Below are positions 24,361 to 34,008 of a DNA stretch of 64,000 nt, piece by piece. The first letter of the stretch is position 1. Each line of letters starts with the position of its first letter. The stretch is from NCBI RefSeq assembly GCF_025685545.1, contig NZ_JAGSYC010000026.1:806001-870000 (forward strand), written 5' to 3'. The position numbers and the translations under genes are program-made. The DNA comes from Granulicella paludicola. GTDB lineage: Bacteria; Acidobacteriota; Terriglobia; Terriglobales; Acidobacteriaceae. Below the pieces are notes generated by a model. It was not told the DNA's origin, ran no database searches, and saw nothing but the letters and a program-made list of their open reading frames with translations.

Positions 24361-26160
24361 TTACTGTACGCTGGCGACCCAGCTTGTGTAGGGGGGCAGG
24401 GTCAGGTTTTTGGTGGAGGAGGTGGAGGTGAGGGACGGGTCGGTGGTGGCGAGGGTGTGGGCCTTGCCGGATTTCACGTCCAAGGAGATGGTCTGCGGCT
24501 GTGCGGTGAAGTTGATGGCGACGACGACTGAGTCGGAGCCGGTGGAGCGGACGTACGACAGGACGCTGGTGCTTGCGGTGTCGAGCATGGTGAGCTTGCC
24601 GCTGTGGAGGGCGGGATTTTCGCGGCGGAGCATGGTGAGTTTCTTGAACCACTCGAGCTGCGAGTTGGGCTCTTTGGATTCGACCTCGACGTTGACGGTC
24701 TTATAGTCGGGGGCGAGGGGGAGCCAGGTGTGGGGGTTGGTGGAGAAGCCTGCCTGCGGGCCGGGAGTCCACTGCATGGGGGTGCGTTCGCCGTCGCGAC
24801 CCTTTTCCTTGGGCCAGCCGGTGATGCCGATGGGGTCCTTCACGTCCTCTTTGCGGGTGGGCGTGGTGGTGACCATGCCGAGCTCTTCACCGTAGTAGGT
24901 GAGAGCGGTGGCGGGGAGGGTGAAAAGGACGGTGTCGAGCGCCTTGTTGATGAGGCCAGCGTGTGCGGGATCGACGTCGCCGTAGCGGTTGATGGCGCGA
25001 ACGTTGTCGTGATTGTCGAAGACGAAGAGCGGCTGGCCGCCATGGGTCTGGGTGAGGGCCTCGGTGATGTGATCGCGGAAGCCGGAGACGTCGAGCTTGT
25101 CGTGGTCACCGTGGAAACCGAGGAGCATGTCCATGGGGAGCTGAAGTTCGTTCTGCGCGGTCCCGCCGTACCACTTGTCGAGTTCGGCGGTGTTAGGCAG
25201 GTAGGTTTCGCCGATGAGGACGCGGTTGCCGGGATATTTTTCAACCATAGAGCGCATGCGGCGGATGACGTCGTGGACTTCAGGGAGATTGCTGACGTAT
25301 TCGTCGCTGAGGTTGGGATCGCCCTGCGCGTTGATGCCACCTTTTTCGGGGTTATTGCGGAGTTGCGGGTCTTCGAAGAGGGTTGGGATGGCATCGAGCC
25401 GGAAGCCGGCGACGCCCTTATCGAGCCAGAAACGCATAGCGTCGAAGCAGGCCTTTTCGACCTCGGGATTGCGCCAGTTCAGGTCGGGCTGCTGCTTGTA
25501 GAACATGTGGTAATAGAACTGGTGGACGGAGGGAACCCACTCCCACGCGGAGCCGCCGAAGCCGGAGACCCAGTTGTTTGGCGGGACTTTACCTTCGTGC
25601 TCGAAGCGCTTCTGGTAGGCGGTGACGCCGGGGGCGTTGGCGTTGATGCCGTCGTTCCAGACGTACCAGTTGTGCTTTGGGTTGTTGCGGGAGCTGGCGG
25701 CGTCGATGAACCACTGGTGCTTGTCGGAGGTGTGGTTAAGAACCATGTCGAGCAGGACGCGGACGTGGTGTTCTTTGCCGGCGGCGATGAGCTTTTCCAT
25801 GTCGGCCACGGTGCCGTACTGGGGATCAACGCTTTCGTAGTCGGAGATGTCGTAGCCGAAGTCGACCTGGGGCGAGGGATACATGGGAGCGATCCAGATG
25901 GCGTCGACGCCGAGGTGCTCGATGTAGCCCATGCGCTGGGTGATGCCGTTGAGGTCGCCGACGCCGTCGCCGTTGGAGTCCTGATAGGAGCGGGGGTAGA
26001 TTTCGTAGACGACGGCGTGCTTCCACCAGGGGGCGTCACTGGCGGTGGATTTTGAAGTTTGAGCGAGGGTGGGGAGCGCGGTCGAAAGGGCGAAAGCGGC
26101 GGTGATGAGGGGTAAAGCCGCGCGGAAAAGACCGGGGCGCATTTTGAAATGTGAAGCCAT
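24361..26160 (-). CDS. Exported GH13 alpha-glucosidase/alpha-amylase, paralogue of the downstream gene
   Basis: 599 residues from the ATG at 26158-26160, chosen because GGAGGA lies seven bases upstream; another ATG 18 bases earlier lacks one. The signal peptide ends near PTLAQ (residue 34). The catalytic triad is Asp256 (GFRLDAI), Glu318 (LIGETY) and Asp385 (DNHDNVR). The first half is close to the neighbouring GH13 protein (WWKHAVVYEIYPRSYQDSNGDG; FGYDISDYESVDPQYGT). The two look like an ancient tandem duplication that has kept separate terminators and start signals. Differences around the Glu (GETYLPN against SEADEPN) suggest different linkage or acceptor preferences. Confidence 0.92.
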   Translation of the reverse strand: MASHFKMRPGLFRAALPLITAAFALSTALPTLAQTSKSTASDAPWWKHAVVYEIYPRSYQDSNGDGVGDLNGITQRMGYIEHLGVDAIWIAPMYPSPQVDFGYDISDYESVDPQYGTVADMEKLIAAGKEHHVRVLLDMVLNHTSDKHQWFIDAASSRNNPKHNWYVWNDGINANAPGVTAYQKRFEHEGKVPPNNWVSGFGGSAWEWVPSVHQFYYHMFYKQQPDLNWRNPEVEKACFDAMRFWLDKGVAGFRLDAIPTLFEDPQLRNNPEKGGINAQGDPNLSDEYVSNLPEVHDVIRRMRSMVEKYPGNRVLIGETYLPNTAELDKWYGGTAQNELQLPMDMLLGFHGDHDKLDVSGFRDHITEALTQTHGGQPLFVFDNHDNVRAINRYGDVDPAHAGLINKALDTVLFTLPATALTYYGEELGMVTTTPTRKEDVKDPIGITGWPKEKGRDGERTPMQWTPGPQAGFSTNPHTWLPLAPDYKTVNVEVESKEPNSQLEWFKKLTMLRRENPALHSGKLTMLDTASTSVLSYVRSTGSDSVVVAINFTAQPQTISLDVKSGKAHTLATTDPSLTSTSSTKNLTLPPYTSWVASVQ

Positions 26161-26603
26161 GAAATTCCTCCGTGACAAACGGGAGAACTATAACATTCGG
26201 CCCTAACGGCTGCGAAGCTGTCATGACATTTGACCTGAAGGGGGAGGGTGACGGGCGGGGGCAGGAGCGGAACGGGAAAAGGACTCGAGGTGGGGAAGTG
26301 CAGTAAACACGCGTTTATTTAGTCGATCGGGTTGCGATGGGAAGGGGGCAAAACGGCACTTCGGGAGCTGTCATAACAACCGGTGTGCTTTTTCGGGTTT
26401 CAGGTGTAAAGATTTTGTTGACAACCTCCAGATGGGGTGCGTATGGTTTGCGGGATTCAAAAGCAGGGCGATTGGTGGACGTGTACGTATGCGTTCCCAG
26501 ACAAGAAGCTGACGGATCGTGCGTCGGACAACGCGCGATTTAGAGCGGATACCGCGGTCAGTTGCAGACGAAGTAACGAGCAAGACCTTTTGGAGGACTA
26601 GCA
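26161..26603. other. Divergent regulatory region between GH13 and the TonB receptor
   Basis: 443 bases without a gene. A promoter candidate for the receptor is annotated separately at 26418-26447. The 68-codon frame at 26337-26543 spans this promoter and is not coding. The receptor leader would be about 150 bases, ending in GGAGGA before the ATG; no known riboswitch was recognised in it. Confidence 0.5.
26418..26447 (+). promoter_or_regulatory. Sigma-70-type promoter of the TonB receptor gene
   Basis: TTGACA (26418-26423), an 18-bp spacer and TATGGT (26442-26447). The -35 box lies within GTTGACAAC, a short palindrome with a central base, which could be an operator half but is too short to assign. 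Confidence 0.55.
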
Positions 26604-29600
26604 ATGAATAGCAATTGTAGGAAGTGGATGAGACTGCCACTGTTTGTGGGTGCAGTGGCAGCTCTCCTGGCATCGGGGCCCAGCGCAATGGCGCAGGCCG
26701 TCTATGGCCAGATTCTAGGTACGGTGACGGACGCGACAGGCGCGGCTGTTCCGAACGCAACGGTTGTGGTGACGGACCCGGCCAAGGGCACGTCGGCAAC
26801 GTTGACCAGCAACGGTGCGGGCGAGTTTACGGCTGACCATCTTATTCCTGATACGTACAACGTGAAGATCACGGCGGCCGGATTCAAGGGGTACGAGCAG
26901 AAGGGGTTGCAGGTGTTCGCCGACGGATCGGTGGCGGTGTCTGCGGCTCTGACGGTGGGCGGTTCGGACCAGACGGTAACGGTCGATGCCGACGCGATTC
27001 CTCAGCTGAAGACGGACCGTGCCGACGTGGCGGTCAATTTCAGCGCGCAGGAGCTGACGGAGCTACCGATTCCCGACCATAACTTTGCGAACCTGCAGCT
27101 GTTGCTGCCGGGCGCAGTACAGCTCGGCTGGGCGCATGCTGCTTCGGAGAACCCGCAGGGTTCCAAGCAGATCCAGATCGACGGACAGGCGTTCGGCGGT
27201 GTGAACTACACCCTGGACGGTACCGATAACCAGGACGCGATCCTGGGCATCATCGTCATTAACCCAAACTCGGAGTCGATGTCGGAAGCCAAGCTGGCGA
27301 CGCAGAACTTTGATGCGGAGTTCGGCAAGGCTGTAGCGTCGGTCGAGACGGTGCAGACGAAGTCGGGTACGAACAAATTCCATGGGACATTGTTTGATAA
27401 CCGCGAGTCGAACGCTGGACTGGCGCGCGATCCGTTTACGGGCTATACGGCAGCTACACCGGCGACGGGCACTCTGCCGGCTGTTCCGGGCCACGTCAAT
27501 CCGCTGGGAACCGGTTTGAAGAACCAGTTCGGCGGATCGATCGGCGGACCGATCATCAAGGACAAAGTCTTCTTCTTTGGCGATTACCAGGGTGTACGGC
27601 AGAAGTCGTCGGGTGTAGGTATTGGTACGGTCCCGACTCTCAAGGCTTTGCAGAGCTGCACGGGAGCTATTGCCGGCGGTTGCGATTTCAGTGACTATTT
27701 GAACGCGACGGCTGCTGAAGGCAACCATCAGCTGTACAACAACACTGGAGCGACGGTTGGAACGACGGCCAACGGCGCCGCATTCGCGGGCAATATCGTC
27801 CCGCTAAGTGCGCTTTCGCCACAGGCGCTCAACCTGTTCAAGCTGTTGCTTGCCAGCGGTAAGGCGCCTAACTCTTCGGGTGTGGGCGGCTACGGTCTGC
27901 GCAACAACTACGTAGGCAACGGTACGGGTATCTTCAACAGCAACCAGTGGGATGTGCGCGGTGACGCGGTCATCAGCCAGAAGGTCCATGTTTTCGGACG
28001 CTTCAGCCGCTTTACTGACATCCTGAGCGGCGCGAGCCTCTTCGGACCCGCAGGTGGACCTGGCCTCGGCATCGCCGGTTACGGTGGTGTGTCGCACGGA
28101 GCGAACGATTCTCTCGCTCTGGGTACGGACATCGTTATCAACTCCAAGCTGGTGACCGACGTTCGACTCGGCTACTTCCGCTACAACATCATCACGAGCA
28201 AGAACGACCCCGGCAATACGAACCTGCCCTTCATCGGTGAAAACGTGAGCGGAGCAACTCCTTCTCTCACGATTGGAACCGACTTTGGTACACCGGATAT
28301 TCAGATTGCAGATACGAACCAGACCAACCTGAGCACGGGCGCTTCTACTACCCAAAACCAGGGTCCGCAGTTTGGTACGGGTTTGAACATGAACCACTGC
28401 AACTGCCCGCTGAAGGAGAAGGAAGACCAGTTCCAGATTGTCAACAACTGGACGAAGACGATCGGCAATCACTCCATCAAATTCGGCGTCGATCTGCGGT
28501 ATGCCCGCAACCTGCGTGTACCTAGCGATGCTGACCGTACCGGTGTGAACAACTTCGGCAACGGTCCGACTTCGAACGGCACCACCGGCGGCCTCGGTTT
28601 CGCGACCTTCGCCCTGGGTGATGTTACTTCTTTCAACCGCTACACCAGCACCTCGACAAATGCGAAAGAGTTCCAGCCCCGCGACTTCTTCTACGGGCAG
28701 GACACCTGGCGCGTTACGCCGAAGTTGACCCTTAACCTTGGCGCACGCTATGAGTACTATGCTCCGGAACGTGTGAACGGTAACGGCAACGGCGCTCTGC
28801 TGAACCTGCAGACGGGCTACATCAATGTAGCCGGTGAAGGCGGTATCCCACTGAACATGGGTGTTGCTGCTGCGAAGAACACCTGGAACCCGCGTCTCGG
28901 CGCTGCGTACCAGATGAACTCGAAGACAGTCATTCGCGCAGGCTACGGTCGCAGCTTCGACCTTGGTGTGTTCGGTTCCGACTTCGGCCACGTAGTCACG
29001 CAGAACATTCCTGTGCTGGCGAATCAGTCTCTGGGCGCGACCGGTGGCAACACCAGCTACGCCTTCAACCTCTCTAACCCGGGTGCAACGGGCGGCGGAG
29101 CGACCAGTGCGCTGGCTAACTTCACGCCCCCTGCCACAAACGCTCAGGGCCAGATTCCGATCACGGCCATTGTGCCTGGTACGGGTCAGACCATTGGTGA
29201 GTCGGTCAATGTGAAGGCACGTCCGTTCACCGAACGGCTGCCGACCCTGGATGCATGGAACGCAGCGGTACAGCGCTCCATCACGCCAACGCTGTCCGTC
29301 GAAATCGCGTATGTCGGTAACAAGGGCTCGCACACACTAAGCGACGGTGATGGAAACAACACCAACCCGAACGAAGCAGCCATCGTTCTTCCTGCTCAGT
29401 ACAGCGCTACCGGTTCGGCGTTGCACTACGATCCGGCGGGCGGTAACTGCGTAACCAACTCGCTGCTTCCTGTGGCACAGTGCGGTGCTGGCGGAGTGCC
29501 GATCGGCGCAAGCGGTGCGACCTCCAACACGACGCTATTGCAGCGCTATGTAGCTGGCGGTCTCGCTGCCTGCTCGGGCTCTCCCTATGGCGGAGCTTGC

Positions 29601-30374
29601 AGCTGGACGCAGGGCATCAGCTACTACGGTGATGATCAGGACACGCACTACAACGCTCTGCAGGTGAAGGTAACGAAGGCCTACACCAAGGGGCTGAGCG
29701 TCAACCTTAACTATGCTTACCAAGTCGGTAAGGATAACGCGAGCGGCTTTGCTACCTGGAACAAACAGGCTGTCATCGGAAACGACTCGGCGATCCGTCG
29801 CAGCGCGTTTACGGCATACGGTCTGTACCATCTGCCCTTCGGTAAGGACCAGATGTTTGCAAACCAAGGCGGCATTGTGAACTACATCATTGGCGGCTGG
29901 GAGTACAGCCCTGTCATTGCCTGGCAGAGCGGTCTCCCGTTCACCATCAGCTATGACAGCTGCGCTTCTCAGGTCCCTGGTTCCGCGCCTTGCCAAGCCA
30001 ATGGCAATGCAGGAAACCTGAAGACCGGTTTGAAGGGCTTCGGTACCAGCGCAACGTACTTCACGCCTCCTGGCCTGGGAAGCAACTTCACGGCTCCTAC
30101 TCTGGACACGATTGGTAATGTGGGTCGTAACACTGCATGGGGTCCACGCTTCTTCAATGCCGACATGTCGATCATGAAGAACGTAACCTTCCACGAGCAC
30201 TATACGGTGCAGTTCCGCATGGATGCTTTCAACGCCTTCAACCACATCAACTATGGCAACCCTGCAGGCTCGGTCCAGACGGGCGGCGGTATCGGCAGCG
30301 GTCCTTACCCGGCCAGCCTGAGCGGTACCACCAACCCCCGCCAGTTGCAGTTCACGCTGCATCTGCAGTTCTAA
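26604..30374 (+). CDS. TonB-dependent receptor-like protein, carboxypeptidase-regulatory type (Oar-like)
   Basis: 1256 residues. A signal peptide ends at SAMAQA (about residue 32). A carboxypeptidase-regulatory domain is at about 35-120 (ILGTVTDATGAAVPNATVVV...AAGFKGYEQKGL). The plug domain follows at about 125-270, with IQIDGQAFGGVNYTLDGTDNQD and SVETVQTKSGTNKFHGTLF. A large beta-barrel ends QLQFTLHLQF, a C-terminal Phe as in outer-membrane proteins. It is preceded by a strong Shine-Dalgarno (TTTTGGAGGA) and followed by a strong terminator. Codon choice is C-rich at third positions (AAC, TTC, GGC), unlike the neighbouring genes, as expected for a highly expressed envelope protein. The ligand is unknown; location suggests glycan or metal uptake. 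Confidence 0.93.
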   Translation: MNSNCRKWMRLPLFVGAVAALLASGPSAMAQAVYGQILGTVTDATGAAVPNATVVVTDPAKGTSATLTSNGAGEFTADHLIPDTYNVKITAAGFKGYEQKGLQVFADGSVAVSAALTVGGSDQTVTVDADAIPQLKTDRADVAVNFSAQELTELPIPDHNFANLQLLLPGAVQLGWAHAASENPQGSKQIQIDGQAFGGVNYTLDGTDNQDAILGIIVINPNSESMSEAKLATQNFDAEFGKAVASVETVQTKSGTNKFHGTLFDNRESNAGLARDPFTGYTAATPATGTLPAVPGHVNPLGTGLKNQFGGSIGGPIIKDKVFFFGDYQGVRQKSSGVGIGTVPTLKALQSCTGAIAGGCDFSDYLNATAAEGNHQLYNNTGATVGTTANGAAFAGNIVPLSALSPQALNLFKLLLASGKAPNSSGVGGYGLRNNYVGNGTGIFNSNQWDVRGDAVISQKVHVFGRFSRFTDILSGASLFGPAGGPGLGIAGYGGVSHGANDSLALGTDIVINSKLVTDVRLGYFRYNIITSKNDPGNTNLPFIGENVSGATPSLTIGTDFGTPDIQIADTNQTNLSTGASTTQNQGPQFGTGLNMNHCNCPLKEKEDQFQIVNNWTKTIGNHSIKFGVDLRYARNLRVPSDADRTGVNNFGNGPTSNGTTGGLGFATFALGDVTSFNRYTSTSTNAKEFQPRDFFYGQDTWRVTPKLTLNLGARYEYYAPERVNGNGNGALLNLQTGYINVAGEGGIPLNMGVAAAKNTWNPRLGAAYQMNSKTVIRAGYGRSFDLGVFGSDFGHVVTQNIPVLANQSLGATGGNTSYAFNLSNPGATGGGATSALANFTPPATNAQGQIPITAIVPGTGQTIGESVNVKARPFTERLPTLDAWNAAVQRSITPTLSVEIAYVGNKGSHTLSDGDGNNTNPNEAAIVLPAQYSATGSALHYDPAGGNCVTNSLLPVAQCGAGGVPIGASGATSNTTLLQRYVAGGLAACSGSPYGGACSWTQGISYYGDDQDTHYNALQVKVTKAYTKGLSVNLNYAYQVGKDNASGFATWNKQAVIGNDSAIRRSAFTAYGLYHLPFGKDQMFANQGGIVNYIIGGWEYSPVIAWQSGLPFTISYDSCASQVPGSAPCQANGNAGNLKTGLKGFGTSATYFTPPGLGSNFTAPTLDTIGNVGRNTAWGPRFFNADMSIMKNVTFHEHYTVQFRMDAFNAFNHINYGNPAGSVQTGGGIGSGPYPASLSGTTNPRQLQFTLHLQF

Positions 30375-30391
30375 ACGTAACGGCTGAACAG

Positions 30392-30426
30392 GGTGGAAGG
30401 AGAGTCGCTTCTCCTTCCACCTTTTT
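30392..30426 (+). terminator. Rho-independent terminator after the TonB receptor
   Basis: A perfect 12-bp stem (GGTGGAAGGAGA, 30392-30403, with 30410-30421) has a 6-base loop and is followed by TTTTT (30422-30426). It separates the receptor from the TPR gene. Confidence 0.93.
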
Positions 30427-30474
30427 CATTTGCAAAGCAGGGAAGTCGGGCCTGTGTAGTAGCTTCAGGGATGT

Positions 30475-31539
30475 ATGACGACTGGATACAGAGTGGCGCG
30501 TAAGGGTTGGGGTAGCTGGTGGCTGTTGCCGGTGGCGTTGACGGTGTGCTCGGTAGGTTGGGCGCAGAGTGAAACGGCTTCGCGTGGAGATGCGTCTGCA
30601 ACGATGAAGTCACTGCAGCACAGCGTGGATTCGGGGCATCCGGATGACGCGTTGCGGAAGATTGCAGAGCTGCGTGCGGCGCATACGGAGATGCCGGGAC
30701 TGGATCGGATCGAAGGTCTGGCGGACTATGCGAAGAGTGATCTGCGAGCGGCAGATGCAGCGTTTGCAGTGGCGCTGAAGAGCGATCCGAAGGATGCAGA
30801 GGCAGCCGAGATGCGCGGGCTGGTGCTGTTCCGGCTGGGACGGCCTGCGGATGCGATCCCTTTGCTGCAGGGTGCGAGTAAGCAAGGGGCGTTAGGGAAG
30901 GCGGATCCGAACTACATTCTGGCGCTCTGCTATATGGATACGCGGCGGTATGACGATGCCCGGGGAGCATTCGCTGCGCAGTATGGATTTGCGCCGGAGA
31001 GTGCGGCGGCGTACCTGGTGTCGGCGCGTTTGTTGTTGAGGCGCGAGTATCTGCCGGTGGCGCAGGGGTTCGCGACGAAGGCACTGGAGATCGATCCGGC
31101 GTTGCCGCTGGCGCATGAGTTGCTGGGGGAGATCGCGCTGGCGGGGAATCATCTGGATGAGGCGATTGCGGAGTTGGAGAAAGAGAAGGCTCGGAATCCG
31201 CTGGAGCCGAGTGTATATGACCGGCTGGGCGATGCGTATGGACGCGCGGCGAAGTACGACGAGGCGCAGCGAAATCTGCAGCGGGCGATTCTGCTGGAGC
31301 CGAACTCGACGGGGCCGTATATTCTGCTGGGTAAGACGATGCTGAAGAAGGGTGATGCTGTGGCAGCGGCGACGTATCTGGAGCATGCGAACCAGCTGGA
31401 TCCGGCGAACTTTATGACGCACAGCCTGATGGGCCAAGCGTATCGCGCGATGGGGCGCAGCGAAGACGCGTCGCGTGAGACAGCGACGGCGCAGAAGATC
31501 CAAGCAGCCAGTGAACCCAAGATTGAGACAATGCATTAG
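30475..31539 (+). CDS. Exported TPR-repeat protein
   Basis: 354 residues. The N-terminus (WGSWWLLPVALTVCSVGWAQS) is a signal peptide or anchor. Residues about 45-340 are TPR units with the usual Ala/Gly/Pro positions. Examples are FAVALKSDPKDAEAAEMRGLVLFRLGRPADAI, FATKALEIDPALPLAHELLGEIALAGNHLDEAI, and the final EHANQLDPANFMTHSLMGQAYRAMGRSEDA. It is a protein-interaction scaffold in the periplasm. The next three genes encode CRTAC1 proteins in the same direction, separated by a type B repeat; TPR and CRTAC1 genes being neighbours is common in acidobacteria and suggests a shared complex, which is inference. Confidence 0.85.
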   Translation: MTTGYRVARKGWGSWWLLPVALTVCSVGWAQSETASRGDASATMKSLQHSVDSGHPDDALRKIAELRAAHTEMPGLDRIEGLADYAKSDLRAADAAFAVALKSDPKDAEAAEMRGLVLFRLGRPADAIPLLQGASKQGALGKADPNYILALCYMDTRRYDDARGAFAAQYGFAPESAAAYLVSARLLLRREYLPVAQGFATKALEIDPALPLAHELLGEIALAGNHLDEAIAELEKEKARNPLEPSVYDRLGDAYGRAAKYDEAQRNLQRAILLEPNSTGPYILLGKTMLKKGDAVAAATYLEHANQLDPANFMTHSLMGQAYRAMGRSEDASRETATAQKIQAASEPKIETMH

Positions 31540-31573
31540 GGTGATGTGCGCGAATTGCCGTTTCCGAATAAAC

Positions 31574-31648
31574 TTTCCCTCCGGGGCTGAAGCCCTATGT
31601 TTTGCCTGGGTATCTGCGGCGGGGCTAAAGCGCCGCACCTACAAAGCG
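31574..31648. repeat. Type B repeat copy between the TPR gene and the first CRTAC1 gene
   Basis: TTCCCTCCGGGGCTGAAGCC, a spacer, then GCGGCGGGGCTAAAGCGCCGC-like hairpin and ACCTACAAAGCGAA. It ends seven bases before the ATG at 31655, so AAAGCGAAG of the repeat edge occupies the ribosome-binding region. Confidence 0.82.
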
Positions 31649-31654
31649 AAGTGC

Positions 31655-33952
31655 ATGTCGAGAATCTGGAAGCCGTCGCGTTGGGGATGTGTGACGACAC
31701 TGCTGCTGATTATTGCGGTGCAGGGGCGTGTATTGAGTGCTCAGCAGATGCCTGCAATGGTGATGGGTCCTCCGGCGATTGGGACAGTGTCGTCGCCGAT
31801 GGGGAAGTCGGATGATGGGCCTATGTATCAGTCTGCTGGCACGAAGCAGATGGCGGAGCGGCTGCGTGCGGTGTTTGCGACGACGGACTGGCGGCTCGAT
31901 CCAAATAAACCTCAGATGCGGGTGCAGTACTACAGTGAGCTGCTGGCGAAGGGCGGGCTGTCTCTGCACGATGACACGACGGTGCGAGAGCAGCTGGCGA
32001 AGGAGATGTTGTACGCAGGCGACAGCGAGAGTGCCGTGCGGCAGCTGGAAGAGGTGCGTCGACGGTGGTTGCGAGCGCATGAGTTCATGCCAGCCGCAGG
32101 GGTGAAGGAGCTGGGGCAGTGGCTCGCGGTGGCGTATCTGCGGGTGGGGGAGCAGGAGAACTGTGCGGCGATGACCGGAGGGCGAAGGGCTTGCCTATTT
32201 CCGTTGCAGAGGAGTGCGGTTCATGCGATGCCTCGCGGCGCCGAGGGCGCGGTGCGGGAGCTGACGGCGTTGCTGGAGGCTGACCCGAATGATGCGCAGT
32301 CGCAGTGGCTGCTGAATGTGGCGTACATGCAGCTGGGGCGGTATTCGCTGGAGGTGCCAGCGCGATGGCTGATTCCGGAGAGCCGGTTTGCATCGGAGTA
32401 TCCACTGCCTGAGTTTCCGCAGATTGCAGCGGCGGCGGGGATCGATGTGATGGGACACGCCGGAGGGGTTGCGGTGGAGGACTTCGATGGGGATGGGCGG
32501 CTGGATGTGATGGTGACGTCGTCGGGGCCACTCGATCAGATGCGACTGTTCCATAACAACGGCGATGGCACGTTCACGGATGTGACGAAGAAGAGCGGGT
32601 TGATGGGGGAGACTGGTGGGTTGAATCTCGTGATGACCGACTACAACAACGACGGCCATGTGGATGTGCTGGTGCTGCGCGGCGGATGGTGGGGCAAGCA
32701 GGGCCGGTATCCGATGTCGCTGCTGAAGAACAATGGCGATGGCACGTTTGACGATGTGACGGTGCAGGCGGGACTGATGTCGGAGCATCCGACGAACACG
32801 GCGGCGTGGGCGGACTTCGATGGAGATGGGTGGCTCGATCTGTTTGTGGGGCATGAGAGCTCGAAGGACGACCCGCAGCCTTCGCAGCTGTTTCGGAACA
32901 ACCATGATGGGACGTTTACGGAGGTGGGTGCGGCGAGTGGGTTAAGTGATCTGGGGTTTGTGAAGGGTGTGGCGTGGGGGGATTACAACAACGATGGCCG
33001 GCCTGATCTGTATGTGTCGGTGATGTATGGGAAGAACAAGCTGCTGCGTAATGATGGTCCGCGCGATGCGAAGAACGCGAGCAAGGGCTGGCGGTTTACC
33101 GATGTGGCTGCGGAAGCGGGTGTCGATAAGCAGAGCAACAGCTTTGCGACGTGGTTCTTCGACTATGACAACGATGGCTGGCCTGATCTTTACGTGTCGG
33201 GATATTCGCTCGAGGCATCGAGTGATGTGGGGGCGTTCGAGATGGGCAGGCCAAGCCACGCGGAGTTGCCAAAGCTGTACCGCAATATGCACGACGGGAC
33301 GTTCAAGGACGTGACGGCGAAGATGCATCTGGACCGGACGATCCTGACGATGGGAGCGAGCTTCGGCGATCTGGATAACGATGGCTGGCTGGATGTGTAT
33401 CTCGGCACGGGGGATTCCACGTACCAGGCGTTGCTACCGAACCGGATGTTTCGCAACGATGCGGGTAAAGGATTTCAAGATGTGACTACGGCGGGAGACT
33501 TCGGACATCTGCAGAAGGGGCACGGTGTCGCATTTGCTGATCTGCGCGGGACAGGTTTTGAGGATGTGTTTGAAGAGATGGGTGGAGCGCAGCCGGGGGA
33601 TGGATTTCAGAGTGCGCTGTATCGCAATCCGGGCAACGGCAATCACTCGGTGACGCTGGTGCTGGAGGGCGTGCGATCGAATCGGGCGGCGTTTGGAGCA
33701 AAGATCGATGTGGTGTTGAAGGGGACGGATGGCAGGGTGCGGCACCTCTATCGGACGGTGGGATTTGGGTCGAGCTTTGGCGGAAATCCGCTGCGGCAGC
33801 ACATCGGGGTTGGAGCCGCGCGACGGGTGAGCGAGGTGGTGGTAATGTGGCCTGCGACGGGGGTGGTGGATCGCATCAAGGATGTTGCGGTGGATAAGAC
33901 GTATGCGTTGCGCGAGGGTGAAGGCCGCTTGAAGCCGCTGCCGCTGCGGTGA
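31655..33952 (+). CDS. CRTAC1-type FG-GAP/ASPIC-UnbV repeat protein with N-terminal helical region
   Basis: 765 residues from the ATG at 31655; the frame is open upstream through the type B repeat, but those residues are repeat-derived and precede the signal peptide (CVTTLLLIIAVQGRVLSAQ). Residues about 60-230 are helical and TPR-like (LEEVRRRWLRAHEF; LNVAYMQLGRYSLE). Residues about 250-650 form an FG-GAP/VCBS beta-propeller with calcium-type loops (DFDGDGRLDVMVTSSG, DYNNDGHVDVLVLRG, DFDGDGWLDLFVGHE, DYDNDGWPDLYVSGY). The C-terminus (NRAAFGAKIDVVLKG ... IGVGAARRVSEVVVMWPATGVVDRI) is the ASPIC/UnbV domain. It is exported and probably binds calcium. It lacks the Cys pair conserved in the other three paralogues. 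Confidence 0.88.
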   Translation: MSRIWKPSRWGCVTTLLLIIAVQGRVLSAQQMPAMVMGPPAIGTVSSPMGKSDDGPMYQSAGTKQMAERLRAVFATTDWRLDPNKPQMRVQYYSELLAKGGLSLHDDTTVREQLAKEMLYAGDSESAVRQLEEVRRRWLRAHEFMPAAGVKELGQWLAVAYLRVGEQENCAAMTGGRRACLFPLQRSAVHAMPRGAEGAVRELTALLEADPNDAQSQWLLNVAYMQLGRYSLEVPARWLIPESRFASEYPLPEFPQIAAAAGIDVMGHAGGVAVEDFDGDGRLDVMVTSSGPLDQMRLFHNNGDGTFTDVTKKSGLMGETGGLNLVMTDYNNDGHVDVLVLRGGWWGKQGRYPMSLLKNNGDGTFDDVTVQAGLMSEHPTNTAAWADFDGDGWLDLFVGHESSKDDPQPSQLFRNNHDGTFTEVGAASGLSDLGFVKGVAWGDYNNDGRPDLYVSVMYGKNKLLRNDGPRDAKNASKGWRFTDVAAEAGVDKQSNSFATWFFDYDNDGWPDLYVSGYSLEASSDVGAFEMGRPSHAELPKLYRNMHDGTFKDVTAKMHLDRTILTMGASFGDLDNDGWLDVYLGTGDSTYQALLPNRMFRNDAGKGFQDVTTAGDFGHLQKGHGVAFADLRGTGFEDVFEEMGGAQPGDGFQSALYRNPGNGNHSVTLVLEGVRSNRAAFGAKIDVVLKGTDGRVRHLYRTVGFGSSFGGNPLRQHIGVGAARRVSEVVVMWPATGVVDRIKDVAVDKTYALREGEGRLKPLPLR

Positions 33953-33956
33953 TTCT

Positions 33957-33986
33957 TTGCCGACGGTAATTGCGGGTCACTATACT
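33957..33986 (+). promoter_or_regulatory. Possible internal promoter before the second CRTAC1 gene
   Basis: TTGCCG (33957-33962), an 18-bp spacer and TATACT (33981-33986). It would give the second and third CRTAC1 genes some independent transcription. Pattern match only. Confidence 0.3.
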
Positions 33987-34008
33987 TCTGCAGGAAGAGA
34001 GAACAGAG

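Noticed and set aside
31475-31654. Longer N-terminus of the first CRTAC1 protein
   Set aside because: These 60 codons overlap the TPR gene and translate the type B repeat; the signal peptide begins at 31655.
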